Assembly (NCBI GenBank): GCA_032718475.1
Contig: JAUCBJ010004376.1
Span: 1 to 40,824 of the forward strand
DNA from: Nemertoderma westbladi
Lineage: Eukaryota > Xenacoelomorpha > Nemertodermatida > Nemertodermatidae
Length of the DNA: 40,824 nt
Direction: 5' to 3'
In this document: one piece after another, positions 22,306 to 31,732 of the stretch
Layout: each line of letters starts with the position of its first letter
How positions within the stretch are numbered: the first letter of the stretch is position 1
Translations under genes and position numbers: made by a program
The notes under the pieces: generated by a model
Seen by the model: the letters and a program-made list of their open reading frames with translations, nothing else
Database searches by the model: none
What the model was told of the DNA's origin: nothing

Positions 22306-22430
22306 GTGTGGCGCGGATTAAGGATCCTGGCGCGTAGTGACAGGGGCGTGTGGCGCGGATTAAGGATCCTGGTGCGTAGTGACAGGGGCGTGTGGCGCGC
22401 ATTGAGGATCCTGGCGGTCCTGGCGCGAAT
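22306..22430 (+). repeat. 42-bp tandem repeat, about 2.8 units
   Basis: Units start at 22306, 22348 and 22390 with GTGTGGCGCGGATTAAGGAT and continue CCTGGCGCGTAGTGACAGGG. Related TGGCGCGC pieces lie at 24090-24160 near the other end of the 3-kb insert. Confidence 0.9.
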
Positions 22431-22554
22431 ATGGATGTAGGGTTAGGTTAGGACAGTAGGAGGTTGCGTAGCAGTGCACTAGCAACACATCCCACTCTAC
22501 AGCTCTATTTGAAATTATTCCATACAGCCATATGTTTAAAAAGATTGAAAAATG

Positions 22555-22880
22555 TCCGCTCGCTTCGCTCGCGTTTATACTGTAAGCCTACTCTTAGCAC
22601 TGTCTGGCTGTGGACAAATGGAAACAGACAGATTGAGCATGACCATTAAAAACATGACTTGTTTCAAAAGTTTTTCAATTGTCAGATTCTTCAAACCAAT
22701 AAAACCATGACAGCCTGCATGATTCAGCAGAATTTCCGGGCTCCCTACGCTCGCCAGCTCGCAATTTAATGACATCTGCATTTCTGCATTTGAAAACAGT
22801 CGGTTTGCCTACTTTAAATGCTGAAATGTTAAAATTTTCGTGCTCGCTACGCTCGCATCTTGTTCACATCTGCATTTAAA
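22555..22880 (+). repeat. Diverged repeats carrying GCTCGCTACGCTCGC
   Basis: GCTCGCTTCGCTCGC at 22558, CTCCCTACGCTCGC at 22741 and GCTCGCTACGCTCGC at 22842 each head a related stretch containing ACATCTGCATTT and AAAACAGTC. A fourth copy lies at 23970, and a similar string forms the loop of the hairpin at 4.4 kb. Confidence 0.65.
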
Positions 22881-22944
22881 AACAGTCAGTTGACGTTGAC
22901 CTACTACTAGGCCTACAACAGTACAACTACAGCACTATCTGACT

Positions 22945-23914
22945 TAGGGCTCAACAGAAGCTTCGGCTTCTGTTCGGTTCGGGCCGAAGTTTGGCAATTT
23001 CGGTTCGGTTCGGCTTCTGCAATTGATACTGCAGAAGCCCGGAGCAAACTTTGCTAAATATTCCAAGTATTACAGTATTACATTGACTGATTGAGCTAAG
23101 ACAATAAGACTAATCAATCTGTCCATCGTTGTACTAATTAATTTTGGACTGAACTTCCATTTAAATGGCATTATTTTTTTAATTGTTTCCAGTTTACTTG
23201 GGTAGTTTCAAAATTAGCTTAATTATACAGTAGTTTAGGTTAGGCTAAATATTGCCATTTTACTTTGTAGTACCTATTTTTTAATTAATCATAACTTTGA
23301 TACATAATACTAAATCTACTACCTCATATAAATAGTATTACAAAGACTACCTAACCTGTAATTTTAGTGAGGTTTTCTAAATTTATGTTACTACTGCAGT
23401 ACTGTCAGACTGTACGGCTTACTACGGGTGAAAATGTGGTGCATACTGCATACAGTAAGTGCATGCATACAGTAAGTGCATAACAGTACTTCTTAATACT
23501 GAACTGAACATCCAGCAGGAACATCCATTGAAAGTGTAATAGGCCTATTTTTTTGTGTATTTTTTTAATTGTTTGCAGTTTACTTGGGTAGTTTTCACAA
23601 TTAGCTTAATAATACAGTAGTTTAGGTTTGTAATGTACAGCAATGTAAATTTTACTTTGTAGTACTTATTTTTTTAATTAATTATAGCTTTCTCACTAAG
23701 TCCGCAGACCAAATAGCGAAATAGGTATCAGTCTGCCACTGCCAGTCAGCCAGTACTGCAGTATAGTCAGATAGTGACGTAAATACGAATTTATGACCAT
23801 AAACCTTGCTAACTTTCTGAACTTCGGTTCGGATTCGGTTCGGTTCGGCCCGAAGTTGGCCCTGCTTCGGTTCGGTTCGGTTCGGCCCCATAAAGTGCCT
23901 TCTGTTGAACCCTA
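22945..23914 (-). mobile_element. hAT-like non-autonomous element, intact copy (970 bp)
   Basis: The termini TAGGGCTCAACAGAAG (left) and CTTCTGTTGAACCCTA (right) are inverted repeats. The 8-bp direct repeat ATCTGACT flanks them exactly, at 22937-22944 and 23915-23922. An 8-bp duplication with a TAGGG-type terminus is the hAT superfamily pattern. The interior has GGTTCGGTTCGG-type repeats near both ends and no transposase, so it would depend on an enzyme made elsewhere. Confidence 0.88.
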
Positions 23915-24175
23915 ATCTGACTATTACTGTCAGACTGTATTTATGTTTAACATAATTGGAAACTTTCCTTGCTCGCTACGCTCGCATTTTAATGTTAAAA
24001 TACTGCAGTACTGTAGGGCTGCAGCATTATAAACTGATAAATTATTAAAATTAAGCAATTACTGCAAAATTTCATAGTCAATTGTTGGCTTGGCGCGCAT
24101 TAGATATCATGGCTGGCGCGATTTTCGTTTAACCAGAAAGCGTGTGGCGCGCTTTTTGTCAGTATTCCATATAGG

Positions 24176-24388
24176 GTGCAGACAGTGGTGCAGACAGTGC
24201 AGACTAACTACAGTAAGGTCTCAGGAATTCTTAGCCCGCGAGTTTTCTTAGCCTGCGAGTATTCTTGGCCCTTGGGTATTCTTAGCCTGCAAAACAATAA
24301 CGTTTATTGTTTTGGTTCCCCCAATACTCCTCTGAAACCTGCTCCTTTACTAAACTGCTCCTTTACTAACCTGCTCGCCCCTTTACTG
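24176..24388 (+). repeat. Short 12-bp repeat stub, 17-bp repeats and a satellite core
   Basis: 24176-24200 holds two or three GTGCAGACAGTG units. 24228-24293 holds four imperfect 17-bp units near TTCTTAGCCTGCGAGTA. 24294-24388 holds a forward copy of the 84-bp satellite core (CGTTTATTGTTTTGG, then AACCTGCTCCTTTACTAA twice), starting with a near-palindrome AAAACAATAACGTTTATTG. Confidence 0.8.
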
Positions 24389-24886
24389 TCTGCACCAGTG
24401 TCTGCACCACTGTCTGCACCAGTGTCTGCACCACTGTCTGCACCACTGACAGACTGGCTGCACCATTGTCTGCACCACTGTCTGCACCAGTGTCTGCACC
24501 ACTGTCTGCACCAGTGTCTACACCACTGTCTGCACCAGTGTCTGCACCACTGTCTGCACCACTGTCTGTACCACTGTCTGCACCAGTGTCTGCACCACTG
24601 TCTGCACCAGTGTCTGCACCACTGTCTGTACCAAAACCTGCACAACTGTCTGCACCAGTGTCTGCACAACTGCACCACTGTCTGCACCAGGTGTCTGCAC
24701 CACTGTTTGCACCACTGTCTGCACCACTGTTTGAACCACTGTTTGCACCACTGTCTGCACCACTGTCTGCCAGTCTGCACCACTGTCTGCACCACTGTCT
24801 GCACCAATGTCTGCCCAGTGTCTGCACCACTGTCTGCATCACTGTCTGCACCACTGTCTGCTCTGCACCAGTGTCTGCTTAACGTT
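24389..24886 (-). repeat. 12-bp array, copy 2, opposite orientation
   Basis: The same family as 21.9-22.3 kb, read as ACCACTGTCTGC / ACCAGTGTCTGC. It ends in TGTCTGCTTAACGTTTTCAC, the inverse of the array leader. Several units carry substitutions (TGTACC, TTTGCACC, AAAACCTG). The long open frames on both strands are repeat artefacts. Confidence 0.95.
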
Positions 24887-25108
24887 TTCACCCCAAAATT
24901 AATTAGTACAACGATGGACAGATTGATTAGTCTTACTGTCTTCTGGCAGTCTGGTCTTAGCTCAATCAGTCAATGTATTACTTGGAATATTTAGCAAAGT
25001 TTGCTCCGGGCTTCTGCAGTATCAATTGCAGAAGCCGAACCGAACCGAACCGAAATTGCCAAACTTCGGCCCGAACCGAACCGAAGCCGAAGCTTCTGTT
25101 GAGCCCTA

Positions 25109-25890
25109 ATTACGACTGTACGAAAATACTCAAAAAAAAATTTCCGTTGTTCTGTTCCGTTTTCCAAAAGTTTGTGTGTCATTGCAGCAGTGTGTGTGTG
25201 TGTCAGTGTGTTGGAAGCCATAATTGTCGGAAAACCTTGAACATAGCTGCATAGAGCTGTAGAGTCCCAGTAGCCAATAAACGCTGAGTATTTCTAGCTT
25301 TACTTGTCATCAGAGGCATCCTGCAACTTCCCTTGCAGCCTTGTCAGCTTGCTTTAATGCTTTCATCTGCAAAATTGTTGTTGCTCAGCGACTGTTAGCG
25401 GTTGTTCGAGGAATTGCAGAATTGAACTAGCCATAGCTGCATAGTATAATTATAATTGTTCGCTAAGATGGCTTGTAGCTTTTGCTGCACGAAGGCCTCA
25501 CTCGTGTTATTAAGACTGTATTATATTACGTTAGTAAACCAGGTAAAGTCAGAAAGTAACAATGTATTATTATTTATTAAGTATGACTTAATTATATAAG
25601 CCAACTCTACTCACTGTATAGCTATAATAGTATTACAGTCTGACAGTCACTATAATAGATCAACCGACCTTACCGGATTATTTTACTTCATTCTTATGGT
25701 AATGTCCACTGCCGTAAGTAGGCATAGTATAGGCTTCCCTGTAATGATAAATTAAGTGATTGCATATTTATTCACATTTTATGCGGTAGAGTAGGGTCCT
25801 GATGTATTTGCAAGTGTCGATATACTGGCATTAACAGTGTGTTTTACACCTCGCCACAATGTCGACCTCGCCGCTACATTTATTATATAG
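25109..25890 (+). repeat. Long segmental duplication, copy 2 (uninterrupted)
   Basis: Matches 18957-19613 followed by about 20212-20470. It lacks the palindromic element present in copy 1 and so preserves its pre-insertion site (TTTATTCACATTTTATGCGG near 25770). It starts exactly where the split hAT-like element ends. Confidence 0.88.
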
Positions 25891-26726
25891 CTTTAAGGTA
25901 CGAGGTGACCTGCGGTACGAAGATGAGCTGTGAAACGCGCGAGCGTGTACCAGCACGCAGCACCCATGTATGAGCTGCGCGATTTTTGGATTTTTTGAGA
26001 TTTGCATGACATGAGCCTGATGAGCTGCGCGATTTCGTATGGATTATGATGTGGTGCGCGACGAGCCTATTTCAGGTGCGCGGTGATGTCGAAACACAAA
26101 AGCGTACTTGCCCCCTAATGCATGAATTCCAACCTGGGCCTGTCTGCCTGTGGGCACCTAGTAATATACTGATTATATAGGCCTAGGCCTATCGATAATT
26201 CTAAATACTGCTGCAGTGCCTGTCTGCCTGTGTGCTGTAGCTGTACGTACCATACCAAACTGCCAAATACTGAAATAGAGGATAGCCCTCTGTCAGTCTG
26301 TCTACTGCTCTAAGCCGTAATTTGAGTTTATATACTTATCGCGAACAACTGTGGATGAGTGAAGTACGGTATAGCCTAGATACAAATAAGAATCAGATAG
26401 ATAAGACATAAGACTGTAAGATAAGAAAGATAAGAATCAAGTACCAGTATGCACAAAATCAATCTAAAACATTGAATGGAGCTTTGTTCATATTAATTAT
26501 ATATACCGGTAATTAGACAATTCTGATTTCGGGATACAGTATACAGAGATAGGCCTATCGCTATCAGCCTATTGCAAAAAAAATTATTTTTTGTAATTTT
26601 AACCTACCGTACAGCCGTAAGCCTACTCAGCTTGTCAGCTACTGTCCCGTTTATCTTGCTATAAAATAATTAAATAGGGCATCCCTACAGTACTGCAGTA
26701 ATAAGTTCAAGGTTTGCGACTTTTCT
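25891..26726. other. CpG-rich block and 5' flank of the PTBP gene
   Basis: 25920-26110 is CpG-rich and repeats ATGAGCTGCGCGATTT twice (near 25972 and 26020). GAATTCCAACCTGG at 26124-26137 is the inverse of 18777-18790. The rest, up to the PTBP reading frame, is AT-rich with several TAGGCCTA octamers. No TATA box or other promoter element stands out. Confidence 0.45.
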
Positions 26727-26733
26727 TAATCCA

Positions 26734-26751
26734 ATGGTTGTGAGGAAATAA
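26734..26751 (+). promoter_or_regulatory. Five-codon upstream ORF overlapping the PTBP start as TAATG
   Basis: ATG GTT GTG AGG AAA TAA ends at 26751, which is the first base of the PTBP ATG. If it is in the mature mRNA, this arrangement could reduce translation or allow reinitiation. A possible 3' splice site (AG at 26743-26744 after a pyrimidine-rich stretch) would remove it, so its presence in mRNA is unproven. Confidence 0.4.
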
Positions 26752-28559
26752 TGCAAAACATATATTATACTGGGACTGTGAGCGATTCTGCCAATCGAAC
26801 TCAACTAGAAGGTTATTCCAACGGTAGTGGGGCCGCCGGTAACGTTTCTGATTACTTAATAGCCCATCAATCGAGTTCCAACGACGTAATCGTAGACGCT
26901 ACCGGTAATTTCCAAACCACACCGTCCTTTGGTCAAGGCGACGCCGGAATCGGCTTGAAAAGGGGCTCGGTAGTCATGGATACCGACATTAGTATGTCTG
27001 TTGCTATGGACTCAAAGAAGGCTAAATTAGTGGAAGGAGATGGGTCGAGAGGCAGTCGGGGTGTGCCCCCACCTTCTCGAGTTATTCATATCAGAAATAT
27101 ACCGAGAGATATTTCTGAGGCGGAAATTGTTGAGTTTGGAGCTCCTTTCGGAAAGGTGACCAACATTCTAATGGCACGACAAAAGAATATGGCTTTTTTA
27201 GAGTTTGAATCTGTGGATCAGGGTGTTGCTTTGGTTTCGTATTACGAGCATAAATCGCCGATTCTGGGGAACAGAGTTGTATTTGTGAGCTACTCGATGC
27301 ACAAAGTCCTCGACATGCATGGCAGACCGAGTATAGATAGTACCAAGATGGGGTTTCTGCAAGGCGTCCAGACGAGCGCCCATTCCAACGCGGCCCAGGG
27401 ACGGCAAGTAAGTTGCGCGGGTAAGGTGTTGATAGTGATAGTGGAAAACATTCTGTACCCGGTGGAGGTAGACACGCTCCATCTTATATTCTCTAAGAGC
27501 GGTCCGGTCGCTCGCATAATGAGGTCCTTCAGTAAGCAGGGACCGTATCAAGCGCTCATTGAGTACGAACAGCCAGAAGCGGCGTACGCAGCGAAGGTTC
27601 ACCTCGACGGCCAGCGCATATACAACGTGTGCGACGGATACATCCTGCGAATCGATTACAGCAACTTGCCCACGCTAATGGTGCGACACAATGACGAAAA
27701 CAATCGGGACTACACCCTCGATAAAAGCCTGACCCACAGCAACCCCCAGCCCTTCCTCAACCCACCCATGATGGGCGAGGGGAGGTACCCCCCGAGTATG
27801 CTGCCTCTCTTACCGCCGTCTCACCAGTTTCCAGGCAACAGCAATGCCACCGCTCACGGATCCAACCAATCGCAGCAGGTGTTCCCTGGTCCTGGATTCG
27901 ATCCGGAGTCCTCCCGTGGTGGTGGCCCCATGATGCCGCCAATGCCGGGATCTGTTCTCCTCGTCACCAACATTAACGTTGATAAACTCAACATAAACGC
28001 GATGTTTACGTTGTTTGGAATCTACGGCGACGTCCAAAGAATTAAAATCCTATATGAAAAGCGAAATAACGCTCTCGTAGAGATGACTAATCCCACGGAA
28101 GCGCAGTCCTGCATAAATCACCTGTCGGGTAAAAGTGTGTATGGTAGCACCATCCGAGTGGTTCAATCGAAGCACCCCACAATCACATTCAACCGGCCGC
28201 AGGCACCCGACGATTCCGGGGATCCAATCCTCGCCAAGGATTTCTCCGGCTCCACGGCTCATCGATTCAAGATCCCTTCGTCCCGGAACCAACAGAACGT
28301 GTACCCTCCCTCATCCATCCTCCATATATCCAACATACCGGAAGGCGTCACCTCCGACGATATTGTCGCAATTTGCAAGTCGTTCGACCTCGACATAATA
28401 TCATTCAACTTCTTTAAGAATACACAGAAGATGGGACTGGCCCGTCTTGAGTCGATGGAGCAGGGGATTGAGGGTGTCATTGCATTGCATAACTACCCCA
28501 TCAAAGATAAGGTCTCACTCAAAGCCAGCTTCGCCAAGAACAATCCTCACTCTTTCTAA
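26751..28559 (+). CDS. PTBP: Polypyrimidine tract-binding protein (four RRMs), single exon
   Basis: A nuclear RNA-binding protein (602 aa) of the PTBP1/2/3-Hephaestus family, which binds CU-rich RNA, represses exon inclusion and acts in IRES and 3'-UTR control. Seen: an N-terminal basic nuclear-import-like patch DSKKAK (87-92) ahead of RRM1 (about 108-186; RVIHIRNIP, PFGKVTN). RRM2 is about 224-304 (VENILYPVEVDTLHLIFSK), followed by NNRDYT. RRM3 is about 400-476 (LFGIYGDVQRIKILYEK). RRM4 is about 521-597 (ILHISNIPEGV). The RRM3-RRM4 linker keeps KDF, HRFKIP, QN and PPS, as in the family. It is longer than the usual 530-560 aa, mainly in the N terminus and the Pro/Gly/Met-rich RRM2-RRM3 linker (305-399). 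An in-frame TAA at 26727 supports this start. There are no introns, while known PTBP genes have many, so it may be an old retrocopy, though the frame is fully intact. Confidence 0.95.
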   Translation: MQNIYYTGTVSDSANRTQLEGYSNGSGAAGNVSDYLIAHQSSSNDVIVDATGNFQTTPSFGQGDAGIGLKRGSVVMDTDISMSVAMDSKKAKLVEGDGSRGSRGVPPPSRVIHIRNIPRDISEAEIVEFGAPFGKVTNILMARQKNMAFLEFESVDQGVALVSYYEHKSPILGNRVVFVSYSMHKVLDMHGRPSIDSTKMGFLQGVQTSAHSNAAQGRQVSCAGKVLIVIVENILYPVEVDTLHLIFSKSGPVARIMRSFSKQGPYQALIEYEQPEAAYAAKVHLDGQRIYNVCDGYILRIDYSNLPTLMVRHNDENNRDYTLDKSLTHSNPQPFLNPPMMGEGRYPPSMLPLLPPSHQFPGNSNATAHGSNQSQQVFPGPGFDPESSRGGGPMMPPMPGSVLLVTNINVDKLNINAMFTLFGIYGDVQRIKILYEKRNNALVEMTNPTEAQSCINHLSGKSVYGSTIRVVQSKHPTITFNRPQAPDDSGDPILAKDFSGSTAHRFKIPSSRNQQNVYPPSSILHISNIPEGVTSDDIVAICKSFDLDIISFNFFKNTQKMGLARLESMEQGIEGVIALHNYPIKDKVSLKASFAKNNPHSF

Positions 28560-28690
28560 TTTGAAGGAAAAGTTGTGGTGGAATATGGTGTTCTAGAGGG
28601 AGTGGCCAGGATACAATTATACAAAACATACATGCAATCAATCTTAATAATCCTTATGCTTTATAGTTTGATGACATAAATTTGGGCAAC

Positions 28691-28767
28691 AATAAATGCT
28701 ACAGTTGGAATCAAAATGGAACTATAATCATTGTGAGTGTGTGTGTGTGTGTGTGTGTATGTATATT
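28691..28767 (+). terminator. PTBP poly(A) signal and GT-rich downstream element
   Basis: AATAAA at 28691-28696 lies 131 bases after the stop codon. A GTGAGTGTGTGTGTGTGTGT tract starts about 36 bases after it. This is the standard arrangement of a cleavage/polyadenylation site. The GT run is also a simple microsatellite. Confidence 0.75.
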
Positions 28768-30472
28768 ATTATATGTGGGCTATATATATGTCTGTAGTGT
28801 GTAGTATATATAGTGTGAGAAAATTATGCAATTATTCATACAACCGCAGGCACAATTCGACTTGCATCACTATTAGTTGTGAAAAATTCCAAAAAAAATT
28901 TCAGCACTACAGTATATTGACTTCACTTTATCTACCGATACCTAGTTCGAAGAAAAACCAGTGTAATCACTGTCTTGGTCTTCCCAGGTCAAATAATGCT
29001 GAAAAATGTGTAAAATCTATTTTTGCTAAAATAATTATTAAAAAAAGTATAATTGTATATCCTGGTCACTCTTTATCTTCTCAGCTCAGATGACGCACGA
29101 TTGACCATTGCAGGTTCAAAGGGTACGTATGTCCTGCCCCAACTATATCACTGCTGTTTGTAGCATCATCTTTCATTGGTCTCTATCTACTCTCTACGGT
29201 CAATGCATCACGGGTGCTGGGATGGGATGCTTGCTTCTCTGACTTTCTATTAATCAGGGTAACAATCTGCATACTTTCTGGTTCACTGCAGCTTCTAAAT
29301 TTAAAACTTTGTTGTCATCATGACCTCTATACTTGTCCACCAAAGATTCCTACGTTTACTAGAGCTATATACTCCAATTTATGGTGTATAACTTGATATA
29401 TGCTGCTATACAACTTCTACACATTATTTACATCTGGGAGAATGAGTTTATCTAAAGGGATGGCCTCCTAAAGCTCTCATACCGTCTAATGTTCTGTTCA
29501 TCAGCAACTATTATTATTTTATTTAACTTGAAATCAATATCGGAAATATCTAGTACTGTTTTCTACATATTTATGCTATGGGTTGAAGATTCGCATCTGT
29601 CCTAATTGATGTTCTGGCTAGCTGGCTGCTAAGTCTAACTAACTTATCGACCGACATTCATGTGATTTCTTACTGGTGTTAGATTAACTATTACTGTAGT
29701 AATTACTTCTATTTCTATATACTGTACACGACGTACAGTATGTTAGTGTGTGTGTGTCATTAAACTATTATTAGGTAGGGATTACTGTTGGAATCTATTT
29801 ACACTACTATAGGCCTTCTATATAATCCTTTCCGTTTTAATTTTATGTCTCGTCTAACAATAATTTTAATCCTTACGTGTTCTCTAAGTGAATCATTATT
29901 TTCATATCTTAACACTCTAATAATGTGGCGTACTCTACTTGTACCAACTTAGGTGAGAGTCAGTTTTTATTGTAACCATCACTGTTTAACAGACGGCTGT
30001 TATCAGTTTGTGGCAGCACGTCCGACAATTGGACGTCATATTTTGTGTCTAATGATTAAGGCTTTACAGAAAAATGTCGTATCGTTCGTGATAGATAATG
30101 ATAAAATAATCACCTTCCATTATCCAAGATTACTAAATTTATAAAAGAAAATCTGTCTGAAGTTTTAGTCCAAAATGTTGTTCAAAAATCAAATGTAAAT
30201 ATTGGTATTAATATAGTATTATAGAATATTGGATTGATTTATCTGTATTATTCCAATTTTTTATTTCCCCCTTTTCTTTTTTGTACCGTAGTTTAAAGGC
30301 TTAATCTTTTCAATCTCTCATTTAACTTGCCGCATAGTACTAAAGAGATTTCGATCTGTCATTGTGTCGGCTTGTAGCTAACAGTAGGTGTAGTGGATGC
30401 GCCTTGTTTCCATGAGTGAATGTGCTGCTACCTACACTCCACTCCGACCTATGTATGTGGGGCGAGCCACGG
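28768..30472. other. Interval without recognised genes
   Basis: AT-rich sequence with only short, low-complexity frames on both strands. No inverted repeat or known element was spotted. Confidence 0.4.
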
Positions 30473-30735
30473 AGTGAGCGAAGCCTTAGCATATGGGTGC
30501 CATTGCGTTTTCTGTCGTCATCGCCTGTCGTCGTCGTAAATTTTTGATCGCTAATAACTCGGTTATTCCTTGATGAAATTAAACGAAACTTGGTATGTAT
30601 GTAGTCGATCAAAGGTTTGGTCAAAAACGAATGAACGCAACGAGGCACAAGTGGAGCACAGGTATTGTGTTGAAGACTTCTGACTAACGGCAGACAACTC
30701 GTTAATAGTGCCCATATGCTAAAGGCTTTGCTCAC
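30473..30735. mobile_element. Small TIR element (about 260 bp)
   Basis: GTGAGCGAAGCCTTAGCATA with TGGGTGCCATT (30474-30503) is the near-perfect inverse of AATAGTGCCCATATGCTAAAGGCTTTGCTCAC at 30703-30734 (split here only for description). The interior holds no transposase. The frame spanning it on the minus strand resembles nothing known. The target-site duplication is unclear. Confidence 0.7.
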
Positions 30736-31566
30736 TTCGTGCTGCGCGAAGGCCTCACGAATGTACGTATGTACGTATCAACTTATCTGGTATGTTTAGA
30801 ACGACACAAGCCTACCCCTACCCTACATACCGGTACATATGGGTCAATGCCAACCATATTCACCAATGTCCCGTTCGTGATTTTTGAAATTTGTTGAATT
30901 TTGAATTTAACTCTGAGAATGTGCCATAGTGATGGTTAGAAAGAGCGATAATTTCTGCATATTTAACCAGAAAGTGCCCCAAAAATATCTTGGCCGTTAT
31001 TGAGAGAAACGTTCTGGAATCCAAAAGTTGAGAAACATTTTTGTCACATATGGGAAATTTATTTATATTTCCATATTCCTTATATTCCCATTTCCATTTC
31101 CTTTATTTCCATATTCTTTAAAATTTGAAGTAACAGCCGTTTAATGGTGGTATTGAGGTGTCCGGCAAGAGATATCAGATCGAAGTAGAACGTTTTCTAA
31201 TGAGAAAAAAATAAAAAATAATGTCACGGATAAGACATTTTTCATCCTGTGACAACATAAAGTTTCACTTTGGGGGAAAATTTGCCATAAAAAGTGGGGC
31301 TGGTCGTTTTTTTTTCCTGTTAATAACAATGTGATACACAAAACTGAAATTGCATATGGTCAACTGAAAGTCGTTATTCTGTATCAAAAATTAAATTGAA
31401 AATGTAAATAGACAGTTTTTGATGTCATGTATATTGACATGGTATAGAACGAAATTTACATGGAAACTATTATTATAATTTTTGACATTTATTTTCCAAT
31501 TAAAAACAAATAATAAAATTCTTCAAACAACTCCTCAGTACTAGAATTTAAATCCAGTTTATCGTC
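30736..31566. other. Interval without recognised genes
   Basis: AT-rich. A TTTCCATATTCC-type low-complexity stretch lies at 31055-31120. No coding or element signal. Confidence 0.4.
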
Positions 31567-31665
31567 CTTCCCACTGCCAACTCCTGTTCCATTCCAAACT
31601 TCCATCCCACTGCCAACTCCTGTTCCATTCCAAACTTCCATCCCACTCTCAACTATTGTCCCAAT
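31567..31665 (+). repeat. 36-bp tandem repeat, about 2.7 units
   Basis: Units of CTTCCATCCCACTGCCAACT plus CCTGTTCCATTCCAAA occur in tandem; the third is diverged (CTCTCAACTATTGTCCC). About 50 bp later a single satellite core GGAGCAGGTTACAG lies at 31719-31732. Confidence 0.85.
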
Positions 31666-31732
31666 CTCAAAACCCTTTCAACAAATAGTTAATTCGGTCT
31701 GTTGTCAATTAAGGGGAAGGAGCAGGTTACAG

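Larger units (their letters stand above)
21863..24891. mobile_element. 3-kb insert with 12-bp-repeat ends
   Basis: The insert begins GTGTAAACGTTAAGCAGACA and ends with the inverse of GTGAAAACGTTAAGCAGACA, so it has TIRs that run directly into 12-bp arrays on both sides. The junction in the intact hAT-like copy (near 23147-23153) shows the site without the insert. A few bases differ at the junction and no duplication is obvious. The insert itself contains an intact inverted copy of the host element. Confidence 0.72.
21253..25108 (+). mobile_element. hAT-like element, split by a 3-kb insertion
   Basis: The left part 21253-21862 begins TAGGGTTCAACAGAAG and the right part about 24892-25108 ends CTTCTGTTGAGCCCTA, which are the same termini as the intact copy at 22945-23914. 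Put end to end, the two parts correspond to the intact copy read in reverse. The flanks (TGCCACAT left, ATTACGAC right) do not match, so this locus was rearranged or is not a simple insertion. No transposase frame; GGTTCGGTTCGG-type repeats lie near both ends. Confidence 0.75.

Noticed and set aside
21851-22440. Overlapping long ORFs through the 12-bp array (also at 24.2-25.0 and 38.3-39.2 kb)
   Set aside because: A stop-free 12-bp unit opens every frame on both strands; there is no family similarity, and units vary without codon-position bias.
18957-25618. LTR retrotransposon with about 550-bp direct LTRs
   Set aside because: The repeats lack TG...CA ends, there is no primer-binding or polypurine site, no gag-pol, and homology continues beyond the expected LTR ends; a segmental duplication explains it better.
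27198-28480. Minus-strand and other-frame ORFs under the PTBP gene
   Set aside because: Shadows of the coding frame with no family similarity.
26751-28559. hnRNP L rather than PTBP
   Set aside because: The RRM1 start (RVIHIRNIP with PFGKVTN) and the RRM3-RRM4 linker (KDF, HRFKIP, PPS) follow PTBP, not hnRNP L.
30340-30735. 131-codon minus-strand ORF
   Set aside because: It spans a small TIR element and its flank; no protein family recognised.
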